A stretch of DNA of 64,000 nucleotides from Flavobacterium eburneipallidum (GCF_027111355.2 NZ_CP114291.2:2046001-2110000); one strand, 5' to 3'; shown: positions 51,584-60,544, counted from the first letter of the stretch. Numbers and translations are program-made. The notes: generated by a model not told the origin, from the sequence alone.

Positions 51584-51616
51584 TTTGTTTTTTAATCGAT
51601 AAAATACCTATATTTG
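51584..51616 (+). promoter_or_regulatory. Promoter of the candidate RNA
   Basis: TTTG at 51584-51587, then 21 nt, then TATATTTG at 51609-51616, which matches the Bacteroidota TTTG / TAnnTTTG consensus. No coding start follows. Confidence 0.55.
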
Positions 51617-51690
51617 TCAAAGAAATTAAGAACAGAGATATAAAAGATTTTTGCCCTAAATCTACTTTACACTTGATTTGAAAATTTAAA

Positions 51691-51801
51691 GAGTTTGCCC
51701 CACAATCTACTTTAAACTTAACCTAAAAATTGAAATGTTGTTGAAGATTTAAAAGAGTTTGCCCCACAATCTACTTTAAAACTTAACCGACTAAATTTGA
51801 A
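51691..51801 (+). repeat. Direct repeats inside the candidate RNA
   Basis: GAGTTTGCCCCACAATCTAC begins at 51691 and at 51755, each followed by TTTAAA(A)CTTAACC. A weaker copy (TTTTTGCCCTAAATCTAC) begins at 51648. Confidence 0.75.
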
Positions 51802-51834
51802 AAGTAATTTTTTTTAATTTTGTTAATTAGTTAG

Positions 51835-51869
51835 AAAAACCATCCCGAAAAAGGGGATGGTTTTTTTTT
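51835..51869 (+). terminator. Strong terminator before the nucleoside transporter gene
   Basis: 12-bp stem aaaaaccatccc / ggggatggttttt (51835-51846 with 51854-51865) and nine T. Confidence 0.85.
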
Positions 51870-51944
51870 GTTTTTTCATTTGAATATCTGAATTTAATGG
51901 TAGATTTACAAACAAGATGAAAAGCACTAAAATAAAGACTAAAA

Positions 51945-53213
51945 ATGGGTATGAATATTAAGATTCGCTTGACAATAATGAATTTTCTCCAATTCTTTGT
52001 TTGGGGAATATGGTTGATTTCGCTAGGAGGATATATGGGACAAACTTTTGGTCCAATAGAAGGAGATAGCATTGGATTGTCGATAGGAAGAACGTATGGT
52101 TCTATGGGTTGGGCCAGTTTGTTTATGCCTGCCTTATTAGGAATTATTGCCGACAAATATTTTAGCGCACAAAAAGTTTTAGGAATTGCACACATCATTG
52201 GAGGAATTGCTATTTTCTTTGCTTCAAAAGCGACGAATTCAACCGAAATGTATTGGGTTATTTTTGCCACCAGTTGCTTTTATATGCCTACTATTGCATT
52301 AAACAATTCTGTGAGTTATGCCTTATTGAATAAATTCAGTTTTGACATTCAAAAAACATTTACACCCATTCGGGTTTGGGGAACGGTAGGCTTCATTTTG
52401 GCAATGTGGACAACCGATATAACCGATTGGAAATCCAATGCCAATCAATTTGTTTTTGCTGCAGTTGCAATGATAATCACTGGTTTGTTTTGTTTCAGTT
52501 TGCCTGATGTGCCAGCTGAAAATAAGAATACCAATCAATCGCTGTCGAGTAAATTTGGGTTGGATAGTTTTGTGCTTTTCAAACAAAAAAAATTAGCTAT
52601 CTTTTTCGTTTTTGCCATGTTTTTAGGAGCCGCTTTGCAAATTACCAATATGTTTGGTGATACTTTTATTAGAGATTTTGGCTCCAATCCAGAATACCAA
52701 GGAACTTTTGGTGTAGAGCATTCTGTCTTTATTATATCGTTGTCTCAAATTTCAGAAACACTATTCATTTTGACCATTCCTTTTTTCCTAAAACGATTCG
52801 GAATCAAACAAGTGATGATGTTTAGTATGTTGGCTTGGACGTTGCGTTTCGCTTTGTTTGGTATTGGAAATCCTGGTTCGGGCGTAATTTTCTTGATTTT
52901 ATCAATGATTGTTTACGGAATGGCATTTGATTTCTTTAATATTTCAGGTTCTTTATTTGTCGAAAAACAAACCGATAGCAAAATGAGAGCCAGTGCTCAA
53001 GGATTGTTTATGTTGATGACCAATGGAGTAGGAGCGATACTTGGCGGAGAATTTGCTGGAAGAACTGTGAGTTATTTTACCGTTGAAAACAAGGTGCAAT
53101 GGCCTAATGTTTGGTTTTCGTTTGCTGGGTATGCCTTTGTAATTTTGATATTATTTGCTATTGTTTTTAAATACAAACATGATCCCGAGGAAGTGGATAA
53201 AGTGAGTCATTAA
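51945..53213 (+). CDS. Nucleoside transporter, NupG-type MFS permease
   Basis: The 422-aa protein has twelve membrane segments and the nucleoside:H+ symporter pattern: start IKIRLTIMNFLQFFVWGIWL, then SLGGYMGQTFGP, FMPALLGIIADKYFSAQKVL and a middle loop (SLPDVPAENKNTNQ). It imports nucleosides with protons. Start at 51945 or the ATG two codons later. It is preceded by the terminator, so has its own promoter. Confidence 0.88.
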   Translation: MGMNIKIRLTIMNFLQFFVWGIWLISLGGYMGQTFGPIEGDSIGLSIGRTYGSMGWASLFMPALLGIIADKYFSAQKVLGIAHIIGGIAIFFASKATNSTEMYWVIFATSCFYMPTIALNNSVSYALLNKFSFDIQKTFTPIRVWGTVGFILAMWTTDITDWKSNANQFVFAAVAMIITGLFCFSLPDVPAENKNTNQSLSSKFGLDSFVLFKQKKLAIFFVFAMFLGAALQITNMFGDTFIRDFGSNPEYQGTFGVEHSVFIISLSQISETLFILTIPFFLKRFGIKQVMMFSMLAWTLRFALFGIGNPGSGVIFLILSMIVYGMAFDFFNISGSLFVEKQTDSKMRASAQGLFMLMTNGVGAILGGEFAGRTVSYFTVENKVQWPNVWFSFAGYAFVILILFAIVFKYKHDPEEVDKVSH

Positions 53214-53229
53214 GGTTTTTTTATATTTC

Positions 53230-53264
53230 AAACCCGACAGGTTTCAAAACTTGTCGGGTTTTTT
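53230..53264. terminator. Terminator after the transporter
   Basis: Stem aaacccgacag / cttgtcgggttt with a T run, ending the transporter gene and possibly the convergent small gene. Confidence 0.8.
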
Positions 53265-53308
53265 ATTGCTGCATATAATAATGGTAAAAACCAACGTGGA
53301 TTACTTCG

Positions 53309-53704
53309 TTAGTTTGCCTCACTCGGGAAGAAATCCACGTTATCGGATTGCAAATTGTTTGTTTCTCCCATTTTGCTGCATTCAACGGCACATTTGCGAC
53401 AGGCTTCCGCACATTTTTTGCAATGCTCCATATGTGCATGTTTTTCACATTCGTCGGCACAAGCATTGCAAATTTCTGCACACAAGTTGCAAAATTTGTT
53501 TACAAAACCGATGGTGTGTTCGTCTGATCTTGCCATAAAAGCAGCCGCCATACGGCACATATCCGCACAATAACGATCCAGTTCAATACACTTGGCTTGC
53601 AGGATAGCATTGGGTTCGTTTGAACACGCTGTTGCACAATGTTCGCATTCAGCTGCACAGTCGTTACAGGCATCAATACATACTTTGAATTTTTTGTGAC
53701 TCAT
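53309..53704 (-). CDS. Four-helix bundle copper-binding protein (DUF326)
   Basis: The 131-aa protein has Cys-rich helices: KVCIDACNDCAAECEHC, KCIELDRYCADMC, KFCNLCAEICNACADEC and HCKKCAEACRKCAVEC, giving about 18 Cys in C-x2-C and C-x3-C spacings plus His/Met. This is the Csp/DUF326 copper-storage fold, which binds many Cu(I) ions in the bundle core. No export signal, so cytosolic. Copper load protection is a reasonable role. Confidence 0.9.
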   Translation of the reverse strand: MSHKKFKVCIDACNDCAAECEHCATACSNEPNAILQAKCIELDRYCADMCRMAAAFMARSDEHTIGFVNKFCNLCAEICNACADECEKHAHMEHCKKCAEACRKCAVECSKMGETNNLQSDNVDFFPSEAN

Positions 53705-53989
53705 CTTTTCTTGATTTAGTGTTGCAAATTAATTTTTGCAACGTCATAAAGGTGAGTCAATTAATGAGAATGAGTGTTGTACAACTTTAGAAATAACTAG
53801 TATTATTTACATATTTAAATTGCGAGTTTATAGCTATTTCAATGATAATCAACACAAGCCGTGAATAGTTTACTAAAATTGTAACGGCATATTGTAGTAG
53901 GGGTGTGTTGTAAAGTGGCTAAACTTCGCAGCAGTAAACAAGGTAAAACGGTTTAATGTTTGGTTTTTGTTTTATTGGGTGCTGCCCAT

Positions 53990-54361
53990 TTATTCTTTGA
54001 GCTTTATGATGCCATTTCGATATAGGTCTAAAGCTTTTTGCAGAATAGTTTCAATTGTTTCTAGAGGTAAATCTTGGTTGGGATTCACTCTGAAAATCTT
54101 CATTCGCGAGCGGTCGCCTTTTTCTAATTTGGGGTGATCCAGATGATTTCCTTCTACCATTAAAATATAGGGTTCAGTTGTTTTTTTGTCTGTCCACAAA
54201 TAACAAAACATCTTTTTCTTATAACAAAAACAAGGCATTCCGTATTTTTGAGTTTCTGTAATATTGTTGTCTTGAGCTAAAATGATACTACGCAAGGCTA
54301 ACAAACAACTTTTGTTTGGTTCTTCTTTGTTGATATAAAAGTTGTAAAATTCATTAATCAT
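53990..54361 (-). CDS. DUF1801 protein
   Basis: The 123-aa protein has the DUF1801/YdhG-like pattern: LRSIILAQDNNITETQKYGM, PCFCYKKKMFCYLWTDKKTT, and the central PYILMVEGNHLDHP with a C-terminal LDLYRNGIIKL. The fold is that of small putative ligand-binding proteins; function unknown. It stands alone on the minus strand. Confidence 0.8.
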   Translation of the reverse strand: MINEFYNFYINKEEPNKSCLLALRSIILAQDNNITETQKYGMPCFCYKKKMFCYLWTDKKTTEPYILMVEGNHLDHPKLEKGDRSRMKIFRVNPNQDLPLETIETILQKALDLYRNGIIKLKE

Positions 54362-54412
54362 AAACTTTGGGCTATGTAAAGCTGGCTACTTTGTAATTCT
54401 TGATGCCAGCTG

Positions 54413-54868
54413 TTATTTTGGAAGAAGGCTCTCAAAGTAAGTTTTGATTTTTATATGTGACTGGCTATCAAACTCCAGAAGATCATTTCCTTTACTATCC
54501 AAACAAGTTACTGTTACAGCATTCCTACCTAAGTTAGTAGTTGAAAAGAATGTTAAAATGATTTTATTTTCACTCCATTCCGGTTTCTTAAAATTTTTAA
54601 AAATGATTGAATTTCGAATTTTTCCTTCGTTTTGGATTTGCTCATTTCCAAGTGATAGCTTCATTTTATTTATGAACACTTCGACATTTCCATCGAATAT
54701 AATGCTTAAGATTTTTGTAGGTTTTCCATTTACAGATCCAGAAGCTACTTTAATTCCAAATTCAAAAGGGACTAGAGTAGTTGAAGATGTGCTCGAATAA
54801 ATTGTATTGGTTTGTGCGATACTTAACTGAATCGAAATTATGAATAGAAGTAGGAATAAGTTTTTCAC
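54413..54868 (-). CDS. Exported protein of unknown function
   Basis: The 151-aa protein has a signal peptide (MKNLFLLLFIISIQLSIAQ). The rest is beta-rich and contains TKILSIIFDGNVEVFINKMK and VTVTCLDSKGNDLLEFDSQS. I recognise no family. It is on the same strand and close behind the 276-aa exported protein, 85 nt apart, and may be co-expressed. Confidence 0.65.
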   Translation of the reverse strand: MKNLFLLLFIISIQLSIAQTNTIYSSTSSTTLVPFEFGIKVASGSVNGKPTKILSIIFDGNVEVFINKMKLSLGNEQIQNEGKIRNSIIFKNFKKPEWSENKIILTFFSTTNLGRNAVTVTCLDSKGNDLLEFDSQSHIKIKTYFESLLPK

Positions 54869-54953
54869 TTGAGTATTTGTTTTGTTTATTGTTTAAGGTT
54901 ATAGTGGCATATTGTTGTAGTAAGCATTCTAAAGAATCAGTATTAATCAAATT

Positions 54954-55784
54954 CTAAAATTTCAAAATTTTTGCTGTTTGAATCATTCCTGTTTTTGATG
55001 TAATATCCAATTCCATTTTTTTAATTTTCATATTAGCAGACATTTCCATGTCTATTTGATATTTAAGGTTGAAATTATTAATGATATCATAGAGTAACTT
55101 TCCTTTTCCTGTACCTGTTGCGTTCATAGGGAATTTACCCGTATTGGTTTTCATCGTAAAAACTTGTGAAATATCAAAATCGGCAATATTTTTTTGGATG
55201 CTTTCTAATTTATAAGTCGTGGTAATTGTCATTTCTAATTGCATACCTGCCATTGGGATAGACATTGGAGTATCTATAGAAAAAACGTCACCAACTTTAA
55301 CGGTTCTTTCAGGAATGTTTATTTGAGAAAAAGTGGCTTGCATAGTTTGGAGCATACTTTTTTTAAATTCTTCGCTCAAACCTGGTGAAACTATAGAGTC
55401 TAAAGTAGGCATATTTCCAAGGGTTCCTTTCCCATAAATGATAGTTCCGCTTGGAATTACAATTTTATCATTACTATTTGTGGTCTTAACGAATTCAATT
55501 GTTAGAGGAAAATCTTTGTTTTCGGATAATTTTCCTGTTTTAAAAACAGATTCAATGACGGAATTATTATCAGTAATCATAGGGTTTTGCATGCCACTTT
55601 CTTTCAGTTTCTGAATAATTTCTGAATCTCCTGAATATTTCATTTCCAAATGGGTTGTTTGATCCATTGTTTGGTCGTATTTTGTCTCCGGATTGTATTG
55701 TACTTTTAGTTGAAATTCATTTTTGTTTTGAGCTACAGCTAATTGTGTTGCAACTATTAAAAGCAATAAGATTGTTTTTTTCAT
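54954..55784 (-). CDS. Exported protein, DUF6263-like
   Basis: The 276-aa protein has a signal peptide (LLLLIVATQLAVAQ), then NEFQLKVQYNPETKYDQTMD and a run of beta strands with TVKVGDVFSIDTPMSIPMAG. The pattern fits the DUF6263 group of flavobacterial exported proteins; the assignment is tentative. No membrane anchor beyond the signal. Confidence 0.65.
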   Translation of the reverse strand: MKKTILLLLIVATQLAVAQNKNEFQLKVQYNPETKYDQTMDQTTHLEMKYSGDSEIIQKLKESGMQNPMITDNNSVIESVFKTGKLSENKDFPLTIEFVKTTNSNDKIVIPSGTIIYGKGTLGNMPTLDSIVSPGLSEEFKKSMLQTMQATFSQINIPERTVKVGDVFSIDTPMSIPMAGMQLEMTITTTYKLESIQKNIADFDISQVFTMKTNTGKFPMNATGTGKGKLLYDIINNFNLKYQIDMEMSANMKIKKMELDITSKTGMIQTAKILKF

Positions 55785-56139
55785 TTGTATAATTTGTTAT
55801 TTGATTTCAAATCTAATAAAAAAAATAGTACAAAATACAGTTGTTTTTATTTGAATTTTGAAAATGTATCTTTTTGTTATTTATAACCTTTTTCAAAGTT
55901 TTGAACTTTGACAAAGGTGTGGAAAATTTAGTATTAAACCTTAAAGTATTTCGCTCCTAAAAATCAGTCCATTATCTGCTTATAATTATTTTGCAGTTCA
56001 AAATAAAAGAATTACTTTTGCACACCTTTTGGTGAAGAAGAGTTTCCTTTAGGTATCAACTAATTATACAAACAACTTCTGTTGTTTTCTATCACGTTAT
56101 GAAACTCGAGAAAATGCAGAATACAAATTTTTAATCAGC
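55785..56139. other. 355-bp gap with the rpsA promoter
   Basis: No ORF. It contains the promoter at 55990-56020 and an untranslated leader of about 110 nt before rpsA; no obvious ribosomal-protein autoregulatory structure was seen. Confidence 0.6.
55990..56020 (+). promoter_or_regulatory. Consensus promoter of rpsA
   Basis: TTTG at 55990-55993, exactly 19 nt, then TACTTTTG at 56013-56020. This is the clearest Bacteroidota sigma-A promoter in the window. Confidence 0.75.
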
Positions 56140-57918
56140 ATGTCTGAAATTTTAAAATCACAAGAAGAGTTTTTAGCAAATTTTAACTGGCACAACTTCG
56201 AAGAAGGTATTGATGCAGTAGATGAGAAAAACTTACAAGAATTCGAAGACCTAGTTTCAAAAACTTTTATCGCGACAGATCAAGAAGAAGTAGTTGAAGG
56301 TATCGTTGTTAGAATTACTGATAGAGACGTTATCGTTGATATCAACGCAAAATCGGAAGGTGTTATTTCATTGAACGAATTCCGTTACAATCCAGCATTA
56401 AAAGTAGGTGACAAAGTAGAAGTATTAATTGACATCCGTGAGGATAAAACAGGTCAATTGGTATTGTCTCACAGAAAAGCACGTACTATCAAATCATGGG
56501 ATAGAGTTATTTCGGCTAACGAAACAGGAGAAATCGTTAATGGTTTTGTAAAATGCAGAACTAAAGGTGGTATGATCGTTGACGTTTTCGGAATTGAAGC
56601 TTTCCTTCCAGGTTCTCAAATTGATGTTAAGCCAATTAGAGACTACGATGTATATGTAAACAAAATGATGGAATTCAAAGTGGTAAAAATCAACCACGAA
56701 TTCAAAAACGTTGTTGTATCTCACAAAGCGCTTATCGAGGCCGATATTGAAGTACAGAAAAAAGAAATCATCGGAAAATTACAAAAAGGACAAGTATTAG
56801 AAGGTGTTGTTAAAAACATCACTTCTTATGGTGTGTTTATTGATTTAGGTGGTGTTGATGGATTAATCCACATTACAGACCTTTCTTGGTCAAGAATCAA
56901 CCACCCATCTGAAGTTCTTGAATTAGACCAAGTTCTTAACGTGGTAATCCTTGATTTTGATGATGAGAAAACAAGAATCCAATTAGGATTGAAACAATTA
57001 AACGCTCACCCATGGGATGCTTTAAATGCTGATTTAACTATTGGTGATAAAGTTTCTGGTAAAGTAGTTGTAATCGCTGATTACGGTGCATTTATCGAAG
57101 TTGCTGAAGGTGTTGAAGGTTTGATTCACGTTTCTGAAATGTCATGGTCAACTCATTTACGTTCTGCTCAAGATTTCGTAAAAGTAGGTGATGTTGTTGA
57201 GGCTGTTATATTAACTCTTGATAGAGATGACCGTAAAATGTCATTAGGTATCAAACAATTGACTCAAGATCCTTGGACTGATATTACTTCTAAATACCCA
57301 GTAGGTTCTAAACATACAGGTATCGTTAGAAACTTTACAAACTTTGGTATTTTCGTAGAATTAGAAGAAGGAATTGATGGATTAATCTACATTTCTGACC
57401 TTTCTTGGACGAAAAAAATCAAACACCCTTCTGAATTTGTGAATGTTGGTGAGAAATTAGACGTAGTTGTATTAGAATTAGATGTTGACGGACGTAAATT
57501 ATCTTTAGGTCACAAACAAACTACTGCTAATCCTTGGGATCAATACGAAGATTCATTCGCAGTGGGAACTATCCACTCTGGAGAAATCTCTGAAATTGTT
57601 GACAAAGGAGCTACTGTAGAATTTGGAGATGATATCGTTGCTTTCATTCCTACTCGTCACCTTGAAAAAGAAGACGGAAAGAAATTGAAAAAAGGAGATA
57701 CTGCTGATTTCAAAGTAATCGAATTCAACAAAGAATTCAAAAGAGTAGTTGCTTCTCACACTGCTATCTTCCGTGAAGAAGAAGAGAAAAACGTGAAAGC
57801 TGCTGCTGAAACTACTGCATCTGCATCTACTACAAACGCACCAGCTGCAACTTTAGGAGATAACAATGATGTATTAGCTGCATTGAAAGCTAAAATGGAA
57901 AAATCAGAGAAAAAATAA
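56140..57918 (+). CDS. rpsA: 30S ribosomal protein S1
   Basis: The 592-aa protein has six S1 (OB-fold) repeats with the typical TSYGVFIDLGGVDGLIHITD, ADYGAFIEVAEGVEGLIHVS and FTNFGIFVELEEGIDGLIYI cores. The C-terminus has a low-complexity Ala/Thr/Ser tail (AAAETTASASTTNAP) and a Lys-rich end. S1 brings mRNA to the 30S subunit; it matters particularly here because Shine-Dalgarno sequences are scarce. Full length. Confidence 0.96.
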   Translation: MSEILKSQEEFLANFNWHNFEEGIDAVDEKNLQEFEDLVSKTFIATDQEEVVEGIVVRITDRDVIVDINAKSEGVISLNEFRYNPALKVGDKVEVLIDIREDKTGQLVLSHRKARTIKSWDRVISANETGEIVNGFVKCRTKGGMIVDVFGIEAFLPGSQIDVKPIRDYDVYVNKMMEFKVVKINHEFKNVVVSHKALIEADIEVQKKEIIGKLQKGQVLEGVVKNITSYGVFIDLGGVDGLIHITDLSWSRINHPSEVLELDQVLNVVILDFDDEKTRIQLGLKQLNAHPWDALNADLTIGDKVSGKVVVIADYGAFIEVAEGVEGLIHVSEMSWSTHLRSAQDFVKVGDVVEAVILTLDRDDRKMSLGIKQLTQDPWTDITSKYPVGSKHTGIVRNFTNFGIFVELEEGIDGLIYISDLSWTKKIKHPSEFVNVGEKLDVVVLELDVDGRKLSLGHKQTTANPWDQYEDSFAVGTIHSGEISEIVDKGATVEFGDDIVAFIPTRHLEKEDGKKLKKGDTADFKVIEFNKEFKRVVASHTAIFREEEEKNVKAAAETTASASTTNAPAATLGDNNDVLAALKAKMEKSEKK

Positions 57919-57937
57919 TTTCTTGATTTTTTAATAT

Positions 57938-57968
57938 AAAAAAGGCTGTCCGAAAAGACAGCCTTTTT
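57938..57968 (+). terminator. Terminator of rpsA
   Basis: Stem aaaaaggctgtc / gacagcctttttt (loop cgaaaa) with T run. Confidence 0.85.
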
Positions 57969-57986
57969 TTGTGCTTAAAAATGAAA

Positions 57987-58532
57987 TTACTTTTTCAATC
58001 GAATGTCAATTTCTCTATCGACATATTTCCATTCTTCGGTGTTTCGGAGGGTGTGTAAAAGTTCTTCAAAAGGATCGGCATCATCAGGAGCATACTCAAA
58101 CCAAGTTAAAAAATCAAAGGGTTCGCCAATGTCTCTCGAATGGAATAACTTTCGAGCAATGGCGGGCAAATATTTCATACCTGTTTGGGTGTGTTGCGAT
58201 TTGTTTTCCATTATTTTTCGGCGTTCGTCTTGCGCTAGATTCCACCAGTCTTCTGATTTTCGAATCGGAATAAAAGCAGCAAATGTGGCGGTAGGTCTGC
58301 CCAAATCTTCCTGAATAGCGACTAATTTTTCTTTTTCTTCTTTTTCGGTGTAGCGCAAATTGCTGACAATTCCTTTGAGTGTCCAGATTCCCGATTGTGA
58401 TTGAACTAAATCTCCTTTTGTTTTGGTCAAATGAGAAACTGGGGGTAACGAATCTCCTTTTACTGTTTTCATACAGATAACTTCCCACTCACCAGATGTG
58501 TCACCAGTGAAATCAAAAATAGTATTCAACAT
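57987..58532 (-). CDS. Chlorite dismutase-family heme protein
   Basis: The 181-aa protein is a short-form Cld-fold protein. The heme-ligand segment ARKLFHSRDIGEPFDFLTWF carries the likely proximal His, and FEELLHTLRNTEEWKYVDRE follows, both typical of the dimeric (Nitrobacter-type) chlorite dismutase lineage. Members may degrade chlorite or act as other heme-dependent enzymes. It is separated from the nitrate ABC genes by their terminator and so has its own regulation. Confidence 0.85.
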   Translation of the reverse strand: MLNTIFDFTGDTSGEWEVICMKTVKGDSLPPVSHLTKTKGDLVQSQSGIWTLKGIVSNLRYTEKEEKEKLVAIQEDLGRPTATFAAFIPIRKSEDWWNLAQDERRKIMENKSQHTQTGMKYLPAIARKLFHSRDIGEPFDFLTWFEYAPDDADPFEELLHTLRNTEEWKYVDREIDIRLKK

Positions 58533-58566
58533 AGATCAAAAATTAAGTTAAACAATATCAAAAATA

Positions 58567-58603
58567 GAAAACCCCATAATGCCATGTCATTATTGGGGTT
58601 TTC
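58567..58603 (-). terminator. Terminator of the nitrate transport operon
   Basis: Stem gaaaaccccataatg / cattattggggttttc, followed on the minus strand by TTTTC and a T-rich run (CTATTTTTG). Confidence 0.75.
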
Positions 58604-58626
58604 AGCTAAACAAAAATAATTAAAAA

Positions 58627-59433
58627 CTAACTTTGATAGACCATTCCCATATCTTCGATAGAGAATTTGTCTGTTAATAGGTGCAATAATCGATCTCTTA
58701 ACTCAATGTATTCTGGAGTTTTTACGATTTCGATTTTATTTCTTGGTCTTGGTAAATTCACTTCTACAATTTCTCTGATGGTAGAAGCAGGTCCATTATT
58801 TAAAACCACAATTCTATCGGATAAAAACAAAGCTTCTTCAATATCGTGTGTAATCATCACGATCGTTTTTTCTCTGTTGTTCAGGTTCCATAATTTCAAT
58901 ACTTCAATCTGCATCGAGCCTTTGGTCAAGGCATCCAAAGCACCAAATGGCTCGTCTAGCAATAATACGCCAGGGTTTATAGCAAATGCTCTGGCAATGG
59001 CAACTCTTTGTTTCATACCACCGGATAATTGTCCTGGTAATTTGTCTTTGTGTTCGAAAAGATTAACCATTTTCAGGTTTTTGATTACGATTTCGTGTTT
59101 TTCAGCTTTAGAACAATCCATAACTGAATCGACAGCCTGAAAAATATTTTGTTCTACACTCATCCAAGGCAAAAGGGAGTAGTTTTGAAAAACAATTCCT
59201 CGATCAGGGCCTGGGCCTTTTATGTTTTTTCCACCTAATTCTACTGATCCTCCTGTTGGAGTTAGCATTCCGCCAATAGCATTCATTATCGTTGATTTTC
59301 CGCAACCTGAATGTCCAATTATAGAGATTATTTCACCTTTTTTGATAGATAAATTAATATCTCTTACTGCAATATATTTTCCTTTTGGAGTTGGAAAAGA
59401 AATTTCCAAGTCTTTGATTTCTAAATAACTCAT
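58627..59433 (-). CDS. nrtD: Nitrate/sulfonate-type ABC transporter ATPase
   Basis: The 268-aa protein has Walker A GHSGCGKST, signature QLSGGMKQRVAIARA, Walker B LLLDEPFGALD and the switch ITHDIEEAL. This is the NrtD/SsuB/TauB branch. It powers the transporter with the permease at 59553 and binding protein at 60545. It is the third gene of a minus-strand operon and lacks the NrtC C-terminal sensor domain. Confidence 0.88.
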   Translation of the reverse strand: MSYLEIKDLEISFPTPKGKYIAVRDINLSIKKGEIISIIGHSGCGKSTIMNAIGGMLTPTGGSVELGGKNIKGPGPDRGIVFQNYSLLPWMSVEQNIFQAVDSVMDCSKAEKHEIVIKNLKMVNLFEHKDKLPGQLSGGMKQRVAIARAFAINPGVLLLDEPFGALDALTKGSMQIEVLKLWNLNNREKTIVMITHDIEEALFLSDRIVVLNNGPASTIREIVEVNLPRPRNKIEIVKTPEYIELRDRLLHLLTDKFSIEDMGMVYQS

Positions 59434-59552
59434 AGTTTTTTAATTTAAGATTGTTTAACTTTTAAATTGTTTAAAGTTGTTTAAAATGGTTTAAGATTGT
59501 TTAAAGTGAGGCAAACCCTTAAACCTTTAAACAATTTTAAACTTTTAAACCC
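59434..59552. repeat. Repeats of GTTTAA between permease and ATPase genes
   Basis: Seven or so GTTTAA units run over 59450-59505 (ttgtttaaag, ttgtttaaaa, tggtttaag), mirrored on the other side of a central gaggc by TTTAAAC units (59518-59548). The whole is an imperfect hairpin of low complexity. Confidence 0.6.
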
Positions 59553-60440
59553 TTACTTATAGGCAACTTTGTTTTCGATGAAAGTGAATATTCTATCAAA
59601 TAGCAATCCTACGATACCAATGATGATGATGGCAGAAATTACTTTTTCTAGACTCAAGGCATTCCAGCTGTCCCAAACGAAGAATCCAATTCCAGCTCCT
59701 CCAGACAACATTTCACCGGCAACAATAACCAACCAAGCTACACTAATACTTAAACGTAAACCTGTAATAATATGTGGTAAGCTATATGGAATCAATATTT
59801 TAGTTACATATCTCATAGTTGAAAAACCAAAAGCTTTAGCAACATTTTTATGATCTTGAGGGATTGATGCAACACCAAAAGAAGTATTGATCAAAGTGGA
59901 CCATAAAGAGGTAATAAAAACGATAAATACAGTTGCCATTCCGGTATCTTTGAAAACTACCAATCCGATTGGAAACCAAGCCAAAGGCGAAACAGGTTTC
60001 AATAATTGTACAATTGGATAAAATAATTGTTTGCAAATAGTACTGGCTCCAATTAAAATTCCTAATGGAATGGCTACTAGCGAACCTAATAAAAATCCAG
60101 AAAGTACCGTTTTGATAGAGTTGAATAATTGCAATCCAATTCCTTTGTCATTCGGTCCATAATCGTAGAAAGGGTCACTCAACATTTCTTTTAATACGGT
60201 CAATGTTGGTATTGGTCCAGGCAAAGCATCTTCAGTGTAAGCACTTAATGCTGTCCATAATCCGCCAAAAACTACTAATCCAATGATGGCAAAAAAAATG
60301 GATTTTGATTTTTCGATAAATGTGTTTAAGGCTAATTTCAGTTTGTAATTTTCTTCACCAGAAGTCTTTACGGTTTCTGTTGAATCATTGATGGATCTAT
60401 CTAATGCATCCTCAATTGTTAGTGTGTTTTTTTCTGACAT
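59553..60440 (-). CDS. nrtB: Nitrate-type ABC transporter permease
   Basis: The 295-aa protein has a cytosolic N-terminal 50 residues, then six membrane segments and the BPD_transp_1 EAA motif region (ASIPQDHKNVAKAFGFSTMR). The pattern SPLAWFPIGLVVFKDTGMAT and SVAWLVIVAGEML is typical of NrtB/SsuC permeases. It lies between the binding protein and ATPase genes. Confidence 0.88.
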   Translation of the reverse strand: MSEKNTLTIEDALDRSINDSTETVKTSGEENYKLKLALNTFIEKSKSIFFAIIGLVVFGGLWTALSAYTEDALPGPIPTLTVLKEMLSDPFYDYGPNDKGIGLQLFNSIKTVLSGFLLGSLVAIPLGILIGASTICKQLFYPIVQLLKPVSPLAWFPIGLVVFKDTGMATVFIVFITSLWSTLINTSFGVASIPQDHKNVAKAFGFSTMRYVTKILIPYSLPHIITGLRLSISVAWLVIVAGEMLSGGAGIGFFVWDSWNALSLEKVISAIIIIGIVGLLFDRIFTFIENKVAYK

Positions 60441-60493
60441 GGCAATAAATTTTAATTTAGTTTTTAATCTTTAATCTTTAATTCTGTTGAGTA

Positions 60494-60533
60494 TCATTCG
60501 ACTCCTCTTCATTAAGAAGAGGAATTCGATTGA
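60494..60533. repeat. Intercistronic hairpin between nrtA and nrtB
   Basis: Arms 60494-60510 (tcattcgactcctcttc) and 60516-60533 (gaagaggaattcgattga) pair almost fully. It may act as a stability element that keeps the binding-protein mRNA more abundant than the permease mRNA. Confidence 0.55.
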
Positions 60534-60544
60534 TATTTTTGTTT

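Larger units (their letters stand above)
51622..51869 (+). ncRNA. Candidate small RNA with three internal repeats
   Basis: The transcript would start around 51622 and end at the terminator. Repeats: 51647-51690 (diverged), 51691-51734 and 51755-51801. Copies 2 and 3 share GAGTTTGCCCCACAATCTAC then TTTAAA, ACTTAACC and an ending like AATTTGAA. It could instead be a long 3' UTR of pdxH. Not matched to a named RNA family. Confidence 0.5.
51523..51944. other. 422-bp gap with a repeat-bearing candidate RNA
   Basis: No ORF is supported. The gap has a full promoter (51584-51616), three related 45-64-nt repeats and a strong terminator (51835-51869); see the ncRNA entry. Confidence 0.6.

Noticed and set aside
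51827-52270. 147-aa minus-strand ORF opposite the nucleoside transporter
   Set aside because: It is the antisense of a clearly conserved membrane transporter and starts beyond the terminator; no coding character.
58114-58488. 124-aa minus-strand ORF inside the chlorite dismutase gene
   Set aside because: Alternative frame of a conserved gene; the DUF-like look comes from frame shadowing.
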